From an uncultured Bacillota bacterium (GTDB lineage: Bacteria > Bacillota_I > Bacilli_A > RFN20 > CAG-631), in assembly GCA_905197115.1 (NCBI GenBank), contig CAJJXN010000058.1:1-9306 (forward strand): a stretch of 9,306 bases of DNA, read 5' to 3'. Positions 1 through 6,887 of the stretch are shown in pieces (position 1 is the first letter of the stretch; each line of letters begins with the position of its first letter). A program made the position numbers and the translations under genes. The notes below the pieces were generated by a model, which worked only from the letters and a program-made list of their open reading frames with translations, was not told where the DNA came from and did not search any database.

Positions 1-2510
1 CTATCAGCAACATTTACGACTGCATACGTAGATTGAGTTGCACCTGGAATTAATTTGCCATCTTTATACCATTGATAAGAATATTCATTACTTGGCGATC
101 CAGTTGCTTCTAAAATATATTCCTTACCATCATAGACTTTATTAATTCCTTCATTAATTGAAACAATAAATTCTGTGATAGCAAATAATTCAACATCTTT
201 TGCTGGCATTGTTTTATATTCTATACCATCTTTATCTACCCAACGATTAATTGTGTATCCATCAATACTTGTTTGATTTGCAAAGAAATTTACATCAGCT
301 CCTGCTGGTAAAACTCCTTCTTTTTTGGTATTTCCAATGTTGTAAGTTACTTTATAAACATTTTTCATAGATAATGAGATAGAAACATTCATTTGACTTG
401 GAAGTCTATCAAACATTAAGGATAAAGCATCATAAATTTTAGGGCCATAAGTACTTGAAATCGTATTACAAATTTTTTCAAAATTTAAATTCAAAGTACC
501 TGTATAATTAAAACTTCCATTTCCTTTGTAATAATCTAAAATTGTGTTATCTTTTAAACGATTAGGTACTGCTTCATATACTTTTGCAAAATATTCCATG
601 ATACGATTGAAATAACCTTCGTAACTAGCTAACTTATCTAAATAGTTATATATATTTTCATTTGTATATGGTGAGTTAGGATCAATAAATTTTCTTAATA
701 ATTGTGAATCTAAAGATAATGAATCAATTTTCTTTAATAATTGAATTGTTTTATTTACTAATTCTTCAACTTTTGCATTATCTAATAAAGAAAGATTCAC
801 ATATCTTGAAACAAAATTCTTTATTTGATCATAAGATAAAGTTGCTGCTTTTGAAACTAAGTTGCAAACTTCATCTACAAATTTATCTAAACGTTCATCG
901 CTAAATTTATCAGTTCCAAATAATTTGTTTAAATTATCTGCATTATATAAATTTTCTAATATATGTTGATAATCAAATTGTTTTAAATATTCAATATATT
1001 CATCTAATGACTTATTTGTAATTTTTGTATAAATTTCTTCAACAGTTAAGAAAGCATTATCAAATACAGAATGTTTAAAACGATCTGGCACTTGATCAGA
1101 ATTACATATTTTCAATAAGGCATTTGTTAATTTTTCTGGAATTTTAACGCCAATGTTATAAACGCCATCTTGAATATTTACGTCAAATATTTCAGCAATT
1201 TCTCTCGCAGCAGAACGAATTAAAGAGCAATCACCCATAAATCCAACCGTCAAATCAAATTCAACTTCACCAAAAATGGTAACAACATCTAAATTCCAAC
1301 TAAATTGCATTTCTTCATCTGATAAATTTGCAATTTCTGATGGTCGAGGTAAACTTTTAATTAATGCTTCTAACCCAGACATTTTAAATTCATCATTTGC
1401 AAAAATTGGATTTCCATTAATTGAAATCGATTCAATCGATTTAATTAAAGAAGCGATACTAATATCTGAAACGTTGTTTTTAATAATTTCTTGTAAATCA
1501 TCTTTCGTTAAGTTAGCTGATTTTGCAATTTCAATAACATTATCCATTCCAATTGTATCTACAATTTCAATAATGTTATCTACACCCACAGAAGAGACGA
1601 TTTCTTTTAATTCCACATTATCTAATTTGACATTTTGGAAAACATTTGTAATCGTACTTGTATCTACAGAAACAAAGAAATTTACAATTTCTTCACTTTC
1701 CGAATTTTTGATTACATCTTTTACTTCGGTAGCAAGTTGCAAATCATTTACAATTTCTACAATTGTAGTTGTGTTATCAATTGTTTTAAAAATATCTGTA
1801 AGATCGTTTAAAGAAATTTCAACTTTTTGATCATTTGCCTTTAAATCTTCTACATTTTGAACTAATGAATGAATTTTATTTGAAACATTAGGGGCATTAT
1901 CTAATGCTCCCGCTTGTTCATATACATGATTAACCGTTTCTTGGATAGAAATAGTTAATTGTTCCTTAACTTCAGCAAATACATTTTCTACATTAGAAGT
2001 CGGATTTGCTTCTATAAAAACATCTACATAACGATCCACATAATACTCAATTAATGTGTCATATGTCCCGTTAATATCTAAAGCATTATCAATTGTTTCA
2101 AAGTTTATCAATTGATTTGCAATGATATCTTGAATTAAACTTACATCTACATTTTCACCTATTTTTGGTGAAACGGCTCTTTTTTTAACACTTGGTTGAT
2201 CAGTTGTAAAATCAATATCATCTAATATTGCTGTATATCCAACTGAAATAATTGCATCTTTCAAATCTTTTAAATCTTGTTTTGAAAAATTTTGATATAC
2301 ACGTAAATCTGAATTCAAAAGAAGTTTTACCTCGTTATTTGAATAAGATAATGTATAATAATCCGTTGTATAAACTTTTGAAGACGTAGATGTGGCTGCG
2401 TCAAGTTTACGCGTTGGCAATTGAATTGAATTCAAAACAAAACCAAAAGCCATACTTAATGAAAGAATGCTAAATAAAATCATATTTAAAAATTTATTTA
2501 TTCTCTTCAT
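1..2510 (-). CDS. Large secreted surface protein, N-terminal 836 codons (runs off left edge)
   Basis: The frame is open from an ATG at 2508-2510 to base 1 with no stop, so the C-terminus lies outside the window. The start follows AAGGAGA (2519-2525) at 8-9 nt spacing. Residues 1 to about 38 form a signal peptide: basic MKRINK, then a hydrophobic stretch to about residue 27, with possible cleavage after LDA (38). Residues 45-400 are acidic, Asn/Ile/Val-rich and mostly helical, with short internal repeats (VDNIIEI at 310, MDNVIEI at 322). A beta-rich patch (402-425) is followed by more helix (430-660), then another beta-rich stretch (664-720). Residues 719-778 look like an InlB/Listeria-Bacteroides-type repeat (VTYNIG, GVLPAGADV, GYTINRWVD, TMPAKDVELFAI). 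Residues 781-836 begin an Ig-like domain (YDGKEYIL, YQWYKDGKLIPGA, STYAVVNVADS). This architecture is typical of exported adhesin-like proteins, but ligand and anchoring cannot be told here. It is followed upstream on the same strand by another surface protein gene, which has its own terminator. Confidence 0.9.
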   Translation of the reverse strand, partial: MKRINKFLNMILFSILSLSMAFGFVLNSIQLPTRKLDAATSTSSKVYTTDYYTLSYSNNEVKLLLNSDLRVYQNFSKQDLKDLKDAIISVGYTAILDDIDFTTDQPSVKKRAVSPKIGENVDVSLIQDIIANQLINFETIDNALDINGTYDTLIEYYVDRYVDVFIEANPTSNVENVFAEVKEQLTISIQETVNHVYEQAGALDNAPNVSNKIHSLVQNVEDLKANDQKVEISLNDLTDIFKTIDNTTTIVEIVNDLQLATEVKDVIKNSESEEIVNFFVSVDTSTITNVFQNVKLDNVELKEIVSSVGVDNIIEIVDTIGMDNVIEIAKSANLTKDDLQEIIKNNVSDISIASLIKSIESISINGNPIFANDEFKMSGLEALIKSLPRPSEIANLSDEEMQFSWNLDVVTIFGEVEFDLTVGFMGDCSLIRSAAREIAEIFDVNIQDGVYNIGVKIPEKLTNALLKICNSDQVPDRFKHSVFDNAFLTVEEIYTKITNKSLDEYIEYLKQFDYQHILENLYNADNLNKLFGTDKFSDERLDKFVDEVCNLVSKAATLSYDQIKNFVSRYVNLSLLDNAKVEELVNKTIQLLKKIDSLSLDSQLLRKFIDPNSPYTNENIYNYLDKLASYEGYFNRIMEYFAKVYEAVPNRLKDNTILDYYKGNGSFNYTGTLNLNFEKICNTISSTYGPKIYDALSLMFDRLPSQMNVSISLSMKNVYKVTYNIGNTKKEGVLPAGADVNFFANQTSIDGYTINRWVDKDGIEYKTMPAKDVELFAITEFIVSINEGINKVYDGKEYILEATGSPSNEYSYQWYKDGKLIPGATQSTYAVVNVAD
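1513..1590 (-). repeat. Short degenerate repeats (about 12-13 residues) inside the large surface protein
   Basis: Residues 308-333 contain two adjacent copies of a V/M-D-N-V/I-I-E-I unit, VDNIIEIVDTIG then MDNVIEIAKSAN. The DNA copies share GATAAYRTTATTGAAATTG. More diverged copies of the same E-I-V style unit precede them (VEIVNDL at 251, EEIVNFF at 273, LKEIVSS at 301) and follow them (LQEIIKN at 339). They suggest an array of short helical repeats extending about 90 residues. No known repeat family is assigned. Confidence 0.5.
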
Positions 2511-2518
2511 GTAACTTC

Positions 2519-2550
2519 TCTCCTTACTACTATAATTTTTTATTATTATA
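2519..2550 (-). promoter_or_regulatory. Ribosome binding site and candidate -10 box for the 1-2510 gene
   Basis: On the minus strand AAGGAGA (2519-2525) is a strong Shine-Dalgarno sequence that fixes the ATG at 2510. A perfect TATAAT lies at 2545-2550, about 35 bases upstream of the start. No convincing -35 sits at 16-18 bases: TTCCAT at 17 is poor and TTGTTC at 20 is too far. The tract is so AT-rich that TATAAT could occur by chance. The ribosome site is secure and the promoter is tentative. Confidence 0.45.
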
Positions 2551-2647
2551 TAATAAATTACTCAAGAATGGAACAAAAAGTAACTTTTTTTCATAAAAAA
2601 AATTATAACTTTTGATTTACAATAAAAATATTTGTGCGAAAAACAAA

Positions 2648-2682
2648 AAAATGACTTAAATTTCATTGATTCAAGTCATTTT
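2648..2682 (-). terminator. Rho-independent terminator of the 2676-5954 gene, overlapping its stop codon
   Basis: A perfect 10-bp inverted repeat, AAAATGACTT (minus strand, 2673-2682) and AAGTCATTTT (2648-2657), is separated by 15 bases and followed on the minus strand by a T-rich tract (TTTTTTT, G, TTTTT). The TGA stop of the upstream gene (2676-2678) lies inside the first arm. Stem GC content is low, as expected in this genome. It separates the two surface-protein genes transcriptionally. Confidence 0.75.
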
Positions 2683-5600
2683 CCTTTTTTATATTGAATT
2701 TTTCTTTTTTTATAAATTCGATAAGACAATAAGCAAATCAAAAATGAAAGTAAAGCAATAATCCCAATTTCAATTTTTTTAACAATCGACATTTGATAAG
2801 GAATTCTTTCTCTTTTAATAGGCGTTTGTTCAAACACTGCAATATAATCCATATTTCCCGTAACTGTCGATATTTCTTTATCCCAGCCAATAAAAGTATA
2901 CTCATATTTATCATCGCTTGCTTTTACAGGATTCGAAGGAATAATTACTTCTGAGCCATAAATGTATTTATTTGAAGAAATTACATAACCATCTGAAATA
3001 AAATTAATAGTATAATTCAACATCGTATAAGAAATAATCATATAAACATCATCATCTGGCATATAAAAACCATTTTTTAAGGTTAAAACTTCTTCACCCG
3101 TCGATTTTTTTATGATTTTGATAGAAACGTTGTCTATTCCTTCTTTTAAAATTTGAATAGAATAAGAAATAAATTCATTGTATTTTGCTTCGGTTTTATC
3201 TATCGTAACTTTAATTGCTTCTAAATTTGATACAACAATTGAATAAGAAGGATAAATGTGATATTGCTTATTTGATATGATGGAAGCTACTAATTTATCT
3301 TTTTCAATTTTTGCTCTTATAGGTTGAACCAATTCATCATTTTCTATTAAATATAACGTAGAGCATAGTGGCTTAAAACTTCCATTTATTTGAATATCTA
3401 ATTCTAAGTTTTTATCGATTAATTCATTATTTTTATCTATAAATTGAACGATATAGAAATATTCACCATTTCCCTTATCATCAATTAAAATATTTAACCA
3501 TTTCACATTTTCATTTTTTAATTGCATAATGGTAGAACTACTGATTTCAATAATCCACTTCTCATTTGAAATCATAATCTTTTGATTCGTATAAAGTTCT
3601 AATACTTTTTCTAAATCTATGTTTGTATCACTCGCATTTTTAGAATCGACGATTACCATATTTTTATCATTTTGTTGAATGGTTGCACCACCCTCTTTTA
3701 ATGGAACAATATATCTTTGATGAAATTGAGCTATATAAATTTGATTTTGAGTTACAGGCACAATTTCTTTATCCCATTCAAAAAATTCATAATAATAAGT
3801 AGAATCAGGTTCTTTTATAATGTTTCCTTTAAATGTCGGAATACTTCCATAGTCATAAGATTCTATCGTCGCTTTTCCATCTATCATCCATGTAATTTCA
3901 TATTGCGTTAACCTTATTCCTTTAAATACAGGATACAGAAAACCTTCTTTTACAACACAATTTGAATCAAATTTTTCACCATTTGCATACTCCCAATGGG
4001 AAAATTCATATTCACTATATATTTCATCCCCATCTTTTTGAGGAATGATTCCATCATATACAATATAAGAACCATATTCCGTTTCATATTTTCCTAAAAA
4101 GTTTTTGTTTTGATCATAAAACTCAACAATTATTGTATTAGTATTTTTAAAATTTTTCTTAAAAGAAGAGAATAAACTTAATTTTACATCTTCTTTAAAC
4201 TCTTCTTTTTTTTGCAAAGTACCATTTTCATATTCCGTAATTAGATCTTGTAATATCGGATCAACCTGAGGAGGTGTAGGTTCTAAAGGTAAATCTACTT
4301 TTTGAGGTAAAGTTGGTGGCAATACTCCAATTGGTTCATCTTTTGGTGCTTCAACTCTTATTGGTTCAATAGGAACTCCTACTACTTTAGGAAGATTTGG
4401 AGCATTGACTTCTTCTAAGGTTGAAGGTGCAATCGGCTTACTCGGATATCCATTTAAAAGAGGATAAGAAAAACCATTCATATCGACAAAATCAACATCA
4501 TTTTCTAAAAGTTGCATAAGATTTTTTCCATCTATTTTCCAAGTCTCATCAAAATAAGCTGCTCCTTTATTGTTTAAATTTTTGTCAGCTTCATAATTTT
4601 TTACTTTATTATCATCAATCGCGTTGCAAACAAGTACTAATTGAGCGAGCAAGATCAAATATTTTTCTTTATATTTTGAATCTTTTTCTCCTAAATATTC
4701 TAAACCTTTATTGACAATACCATCGCGATAAAGTTTTTCAAGTGATCTTAATAACTTTTCTAAATTGGCTTTAATTAATCGATAATTATTTTGATAAGCT
4801 TGATATTTTGCATCAGATGTTTTTAAAGAAAAATACTTTGGTAAAAAATCTTTTAACCAATACGTGGCATCTTCAGCTGTTTCAACAATTTCTTTATTAA
4901 CGCCTAAATCAATTAACATATTTTTTTTATCTAGTACTTGGCTAACTGCCCCACCCATGATGGCATTATAAATTGAACGATTTAATGAAGTCATTGAAGT
5001 TACAATTAATTCCATAGAGTTTAATTGATAATTTACTTTTTCCATCTTCTCTTGATAATCTTGGTATTTTTGATTGTAAACTTCCATATCTTTATCGTAT
5101 TGTTTTTTATCTTCCAAATATTTTTGATATGCAATATTATCTATATCATATTGCTTTAAAGCATTTAAGTATTCATCATATTTTTTTAGTTCATTTTGAT
5201 AATTTGCATATTCTATTAAATAAGCTTCATATTTTGCTTTTTGTTCATCATAAGCTTGTTTATTTAATAAATATGTTTGATAAAGGGCATTTTGTCTTTC
5301 ATAATCTTTTAAATCAAGTAAATATTGTTCGTATTTTTCTTTTTGAATTAAATATTGTTCATATTTTTTTAAATATTCTTGTTGCTCTTTTTCAAGGATT
5401 TGATTTGTAACATAATAATGAGCATAATCATAAGCAGAGTTAAGTAGTTGATTGATTGACTCTTTCTTTAATGTAAATTCTGCCCTATATGTAATGTAAA
5501 TAGACTCTTCTTCTTGCGAAATATTTTCTATTATGCATTCATATCTATGATTCAAATAATTGAATTCTTTTGTTTCATTTTCAAAAGATATTTCACTTGG

Positions 5601-5954
5601 AATCCATTGAATAAGACGATCATCATTATCTTTATATGTATATGGCTCTGCATGAATAACTAAATGATTATTTTCAATAGAAGTAGAAACCAACGATGAA
5701 TTAATTTTTCCTTCATACTTAAAATGTGGTAATTTTTTTAAATATGCCTGTTCAGCACTTGAAACAGATTCATTTGTGATTTTATAAATTAATTCATCCA
5801 ATGATATACTCATCGTATCTAAGGAGTTAGGACGAGAAAAATCAAAAGCGTTTTCATCTATTTGAGCATAAACTTTACGCGTTTTTGTGTTTGTTGCTAA
5901 TAATAAGCAAACAAGAAAAGTTATCAAGAATTTTTTTACAACTTTTGAAATCAT
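2676..5954 (-). CDS. Membrane-anchored surface protein with Tyr-repeat helix, Pro-repeat tract and InlB-type repeats (candidate adhesin stalk)
   Basis: This is a complete 1092-residue protein. The ATG (5952-5954) follows AAAGGAGAAG (5961-5970). The signal peptide is residues 1-30: basic start, hydrophobic ITFLVCLLLA, cleavage plausible after VYA. Residues 45-185 are a mixed beta/helical N-terminal domain. Residues 186-312 form a long charged helix with six 17-residue Tyr repeats. Residues 313-500 are a mainly helical domain I do not recognise. Residues 504-566 are a proline tract with about 9-residue period. Residues 608-680 and 685-750 are InlB/Listeria-Bacteroides-type repeats. Residues 766-910 resemble beta domains common in Bacillota surface proteins (DLEKVLELYTNQKIMI, later QYHIYPSYSIVVS). 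A third InlB-type repeat spans 981-1045 (YGSEVIIPSNPVKASDDKYE, FIGWDKEI, YIAVFEQ). One membrane helix (about 1060-1080) and a basic tail end the protein; there is no LPXTG. It should sit on the outer face as an extended adhesin-like protein. The ligand is unknown, and no streptococcal GbpC/V-domain signature is visible. Confidence 0.92.
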   Translation of the reverse strand: MISKVVKKFLITFLVCLLLATNTKTRKVYAQIDENAFDFSRPNSLDTMSISLDELIYKITNESVSSAEQAYLKKLPHFKYEGKINSSLVSTSIENNHLVIHAEPYTYKDNDDRLIQWIPSEISFENETKEFNYLNHRYECIIENISQEEESIYITYRAEFTLKKESINQLLNSAYDYAHYYVTNQILEKEQQEYLKKYEQYLIQKEKYEQYLLDLKDYERQNALYQTYLLNKQAYDEQKAKYEAYLIEYANYQNELKKYDEYLNALKQYDIDNIAYQKYLEDKKQYDKDMEVYNQKYQDYQEKMEKVNYQLNSMELIVTSMTSLNRSIYNAIMGGAVSQVLDKKNMLIDLGVNKEIVETAEDATYWLKDFLPKYFSLKTSDAKYQAYQNNYRLIKANLEKLLRSLEKLYRDGIVNKGLEYLGEKDSKYKEKYLILLAQLVLVCNAIDDNKVKNYEADKNLNNKGAAYFDETWKIDGKNLMQLLENDVDFVDMNGFSYPLLNGYPSKPIAPSTLEEVNAPNLPKVVGVPIEPIRVEAPKDEPIGVLPPTLPQKVDLPLEPTPPQVDPILQDLITEYENGTLQKKEEFKEDVKLSLFSSFKKNFKNTNTIIVEFYDQNKNFLGKYETEYGSYIVYDGIIPQKDGDEIYSEYEFSHWEYANGEKFDSNCVVKEGFLYPVFKGIRLTQYEITWMIDGKATIESYDYGSIPTFKGNIIKEPDSTYYYEFFEWDKEIVPVTQNQIYIAQFHQRYIVPLKEGGATIQQNDKNMVIVDSKNASDTNIDLEKVLELYTNQKIMISNEKWIIEISSSTIMQLKNENVKWLNILIDDKGNGEYFYIVQFIDKNNELIDKNLELDIQINGSFKPLCSTLYLIENDELVQPIRAKIEKDKLVASIISNKQYHIYPSYSIVVSNLEAIKVTIDKTEAKYNEFISYSIQILKEGIDNVSIKIIKKSTGEEVLTLKNGFYMPDDDVYMIISYTMLNYTINFISDGYVISSNKYIYGSEVIIPSNPVKASDDKYEYTFIGWDKEISTVTGNMDYIAVFEQTPIKRERIPYQMSIVKKIEIGIIALLSFLICLLSYRIYKKRKIQYKKGK
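2820..3014 (-). repeat. Third InlB/Listeria-Bacteroides-type repeat, next to the membrane anchor
   Basis: Residues 981-1045 carry the full family pattern: beta strand YTINFISDG, YGSEVIIPSNPVKASDDKYE, FIGWDKEI, then VTGNMDYIAVFEQ. It is separated from the other two copies by about 230 residues of different beta-rich sequence and lies immediately before the membrane helix. These beta-grasp-like modules usually act as spacers or protein-contact modules in surface proteins. Confidence 0.75.
3705..4133 (-). repeat. Two tandem InlB/Listeria-Bacteroides-type repeats
   Basis: Residues 608-680 (IIVEFYDQNKNFLGKYETEY, GIIPQKDGDEIYSEYEFSHW, LYPVFKG) and 685-750 (YEITWMIDGKATIESYDYGS, YYEFFEWDKEIVPVTQNQIY, IAQF) share the family order: strand, YG-x-IP, D-x-x-Y-x-Y-x-F-x-x-W, and a closing hydrophobic-A/P-x-F. 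The second is closer to consensus than the first, which has an enlarged middle (HWEYANGEKFDSNCVV). Confidence 0.7.
4257..4445 (-). repeat. Proline-rich tract with about 9-residue repeat (predicted polyproline-II segment)
   Basis: Residues 504-566 of the surface protein. Units starting at Pro 519, 528, 537, 547 and 556 read PNLPKVVGV, PIEPIRVEA, PKDEPIGVLP, PTLPQKVDL and PLEPTPPQV, with a weaker one at 510 (PSTLEEVNA). The consensus is PxxPxxVx(hydrophobic). The third unit carries one extra residue. The regular spacing and lack of Gly suggest an extended polyproline-II rod rather than a random linker. Confidence 0.8.
5070..5375 (-). repeat. Six 17-residue Tyr-Leu helical repeats (51-bp period in DNA)
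   Basis: Residues 194-295 of the surface protein divide into six units with no gaps: Y194-Q210, Y211-T227, Y228-A244, Y245-E261, Y262-K278 and Y279-Q295. Every unit begins YL and has Tyr at positions 1, 8 and 15. The remaining positions are charged or polar (K, E, D, Q, N) with some Ala, Leu and Ile, and there is no Pro or Gly, so one continuous alpha helix is predicted. Helix continues on both sides, and YLKKYEQ at 194 may be preceded by a decayed unit. DNA copies are diverged, so this is an old protein-level repeat. Confidence 0.85.
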
Positions 5955-5960
5955 TCAACT

Positions 5961-6015
5961 CTTCTCCTTTTATTTTAGTTTTTAATAGAATACCACATTT
6001 TTACTTTCTATGAAA
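5961..6015 (-). promoter_or_regulatory. Ribosome binding site and candidate promoter of the 2676-5954 gene
   Basis: AAAGGAGAAG (5961-5970, minus) is a strong ribosome binding site about 9 bases from the ATG. Upstream, TATTCT (5987-5992) is preceded by TGG, an extended -10 arrangement (TGnTATTCT). TTTCAT (6010-6015) lies exactly 17 bases further up, but matches the -35 consensus weakly. An extended -10 can compensate for that. This would give the gene its own promoter, independent of Ku. Confidence 0.45.
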
Positions 6016-6017
6016 GT

Positions 6018-6059
6018 ATTAAGTAAAAAAGAGAGGATTTTTTAAAATTCTTACTTAAT
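6018..6059 (-). terminator. Inverted repeat downstream of Ku (possible weak terminator)
   Basis: Perfect 9-bp arms ATTAAGTAA (6018-6026) and TTACTTAAT (6051-6059) flank a 24-base loop and begin directly after the Ku stop codon (TAA, 6060-6062). On the minus strand the stem is not followed by a T tract. The loop itself holds an AAAAAA/TTTTTT pair that could form an alternative hairpin. Its position suggests 3'-end formation for Ku, but the stem contains no strong GC pairs. Confidence 0.35.
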
Positions 6060-6887
6060 TTAAGCTCTTGAAATAGGTCGTTGCTTTTTTTGTGGCAAGA
6101 TGAGCGTTTCACTTTTTGTCTTTTTTGGTTTCTTTACTTTTTCTAAACTTGTTTTTAATGCTTCCATTAAATCAACGATTTCGACATCTTTTTTTTCTTT
6201 TACTGCGACTATTTTCTTACCATTTACTTTGTTATAAATGGCTTTTTTAATTTTTTCAGCATATTCATCCTTATACTTATGAATTTCAAATTTAAATGTC
6301 ATTGCTTCAATTAAATTTTTTGCCAATTTAATTTCTGAAGGAGAAATTTTTTCTTTAATTTCTTTTTTTGGACTAGCCAAAATTTCATTTTCAAAATAAA
6401 GCGTACTCAGCATCATTTCATCTTTTAAAGCGTAAATAATTGCTAATGTTTCTTTAGTGCCTAATACAATTTTGGCAATACCTGCTTTGTTTTCTTCTTG
6501 CATTGTTTGTAAAAGAAGCAAAAAAGCTTTATGTGCACTAGTGGGATTAACGTAATATGTTTTTTGATAATAAATGGGATCAATTTCAGATAAATTTACA
6601 AATTGTTCTATTGTAATACTTTTTTCTTTTTTCGATTTTAACTTTTCAAAGTCTTCTTTTTCAAAAATGACATACTTGCCTTTTTCATATTCATATCCCT
6701 TCACAATATTTTCAAGAGGTACTTCTTTTTTATTACAATCTTGACATGTTTTAATATATTTTATCTTTGATTTTGTTTTTTTATCTAATAAATTAAAAGC
6801 AATATTATTTTCTTTGATTGCATTATGAAGCGTAATCGGAATATAAACAAATCCAAAATTAATGCTTCCTTTATAACTATAAGCCAT
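6060..6887 (-). CDS. ku: Bacterial Ku, NHEJ DNA-end-binding protein
   Basis: Ku forms a homodimeric ring that threads onto double-strand DNA ends and recruits LigD for non-homologous end joining. The protein is 275 residues, the normal bacterial size, with the usual start (MAYSYKGSINFGFVYIPITL). Typical Ku-core features follow: CQDC (48-51) before the conserved VKGYEYEKGKYV (62-73), YYQKTYYVNP (106-115), and the helical MTFKFEIHKYKDEYAEKI region (196-213). The C-terminal DLMEALKTSLEK (239-250) matches the conserved minimal tail linked to LigD contact, followed by a short Lys-rich extension (KKPKKTK) likely to add DNA contacts. The ATG (6885-6887) has AAGGAG (6896-6901) at 8 bases. It is divergent from ligD, so the two could be controlled from one region. 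Nothing looks broken. Confidence 0.96.
   Translation of the reverse strand: MAYSYKGSINFGFVYIPITLHNAIKENNIAFNLLDKKTKSKIKYIKTCQDCNKKEVPLENIVKGYEYEKGKYVIFEKEDFEKLKSKKEKSITIEQFVNLSEIDPIYYQKTYYVNPTSAHKAFLLLLQTMQEENKAGIAKIVLGTKETLAIIYALKDEMMLSTLYFENEILASPKKEIKEKISPSEIKLAKNLIEAMTFKFEIHKYKDEYAEKIKKAIYNKVNGKKIVAVKEKKDVEIVDLMEALKTSLEKVKKPKKTKSETLILPQKKQRPISRA

Noticed and set aside
1276..1830. Plus-strand 184-codon open frame
   Set aside because: It lies wholly antisense to the well-supported 1-2510 gene, has no ribosome site, and its Ile/Ser-rich composition is what the complement of that AT-rich coding sequence gives.
2575..2589. Near-palindrome AAAAAGT-A-ACTTTTT upstream of the 1-2510 gene
   Set aside because: It is made almost entirely of A and T runs in a very AT-rich spacer. 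With a one-base centre it cannot form a hairpin, and nothing else supports an operator.
5129..5410. Plus-strand 93-codon open frame
   Set aside because: It is the antisense shadow of the Tyr-repeat array; its regular His/Leu spacing simply mirrors the repeats on the other strand.
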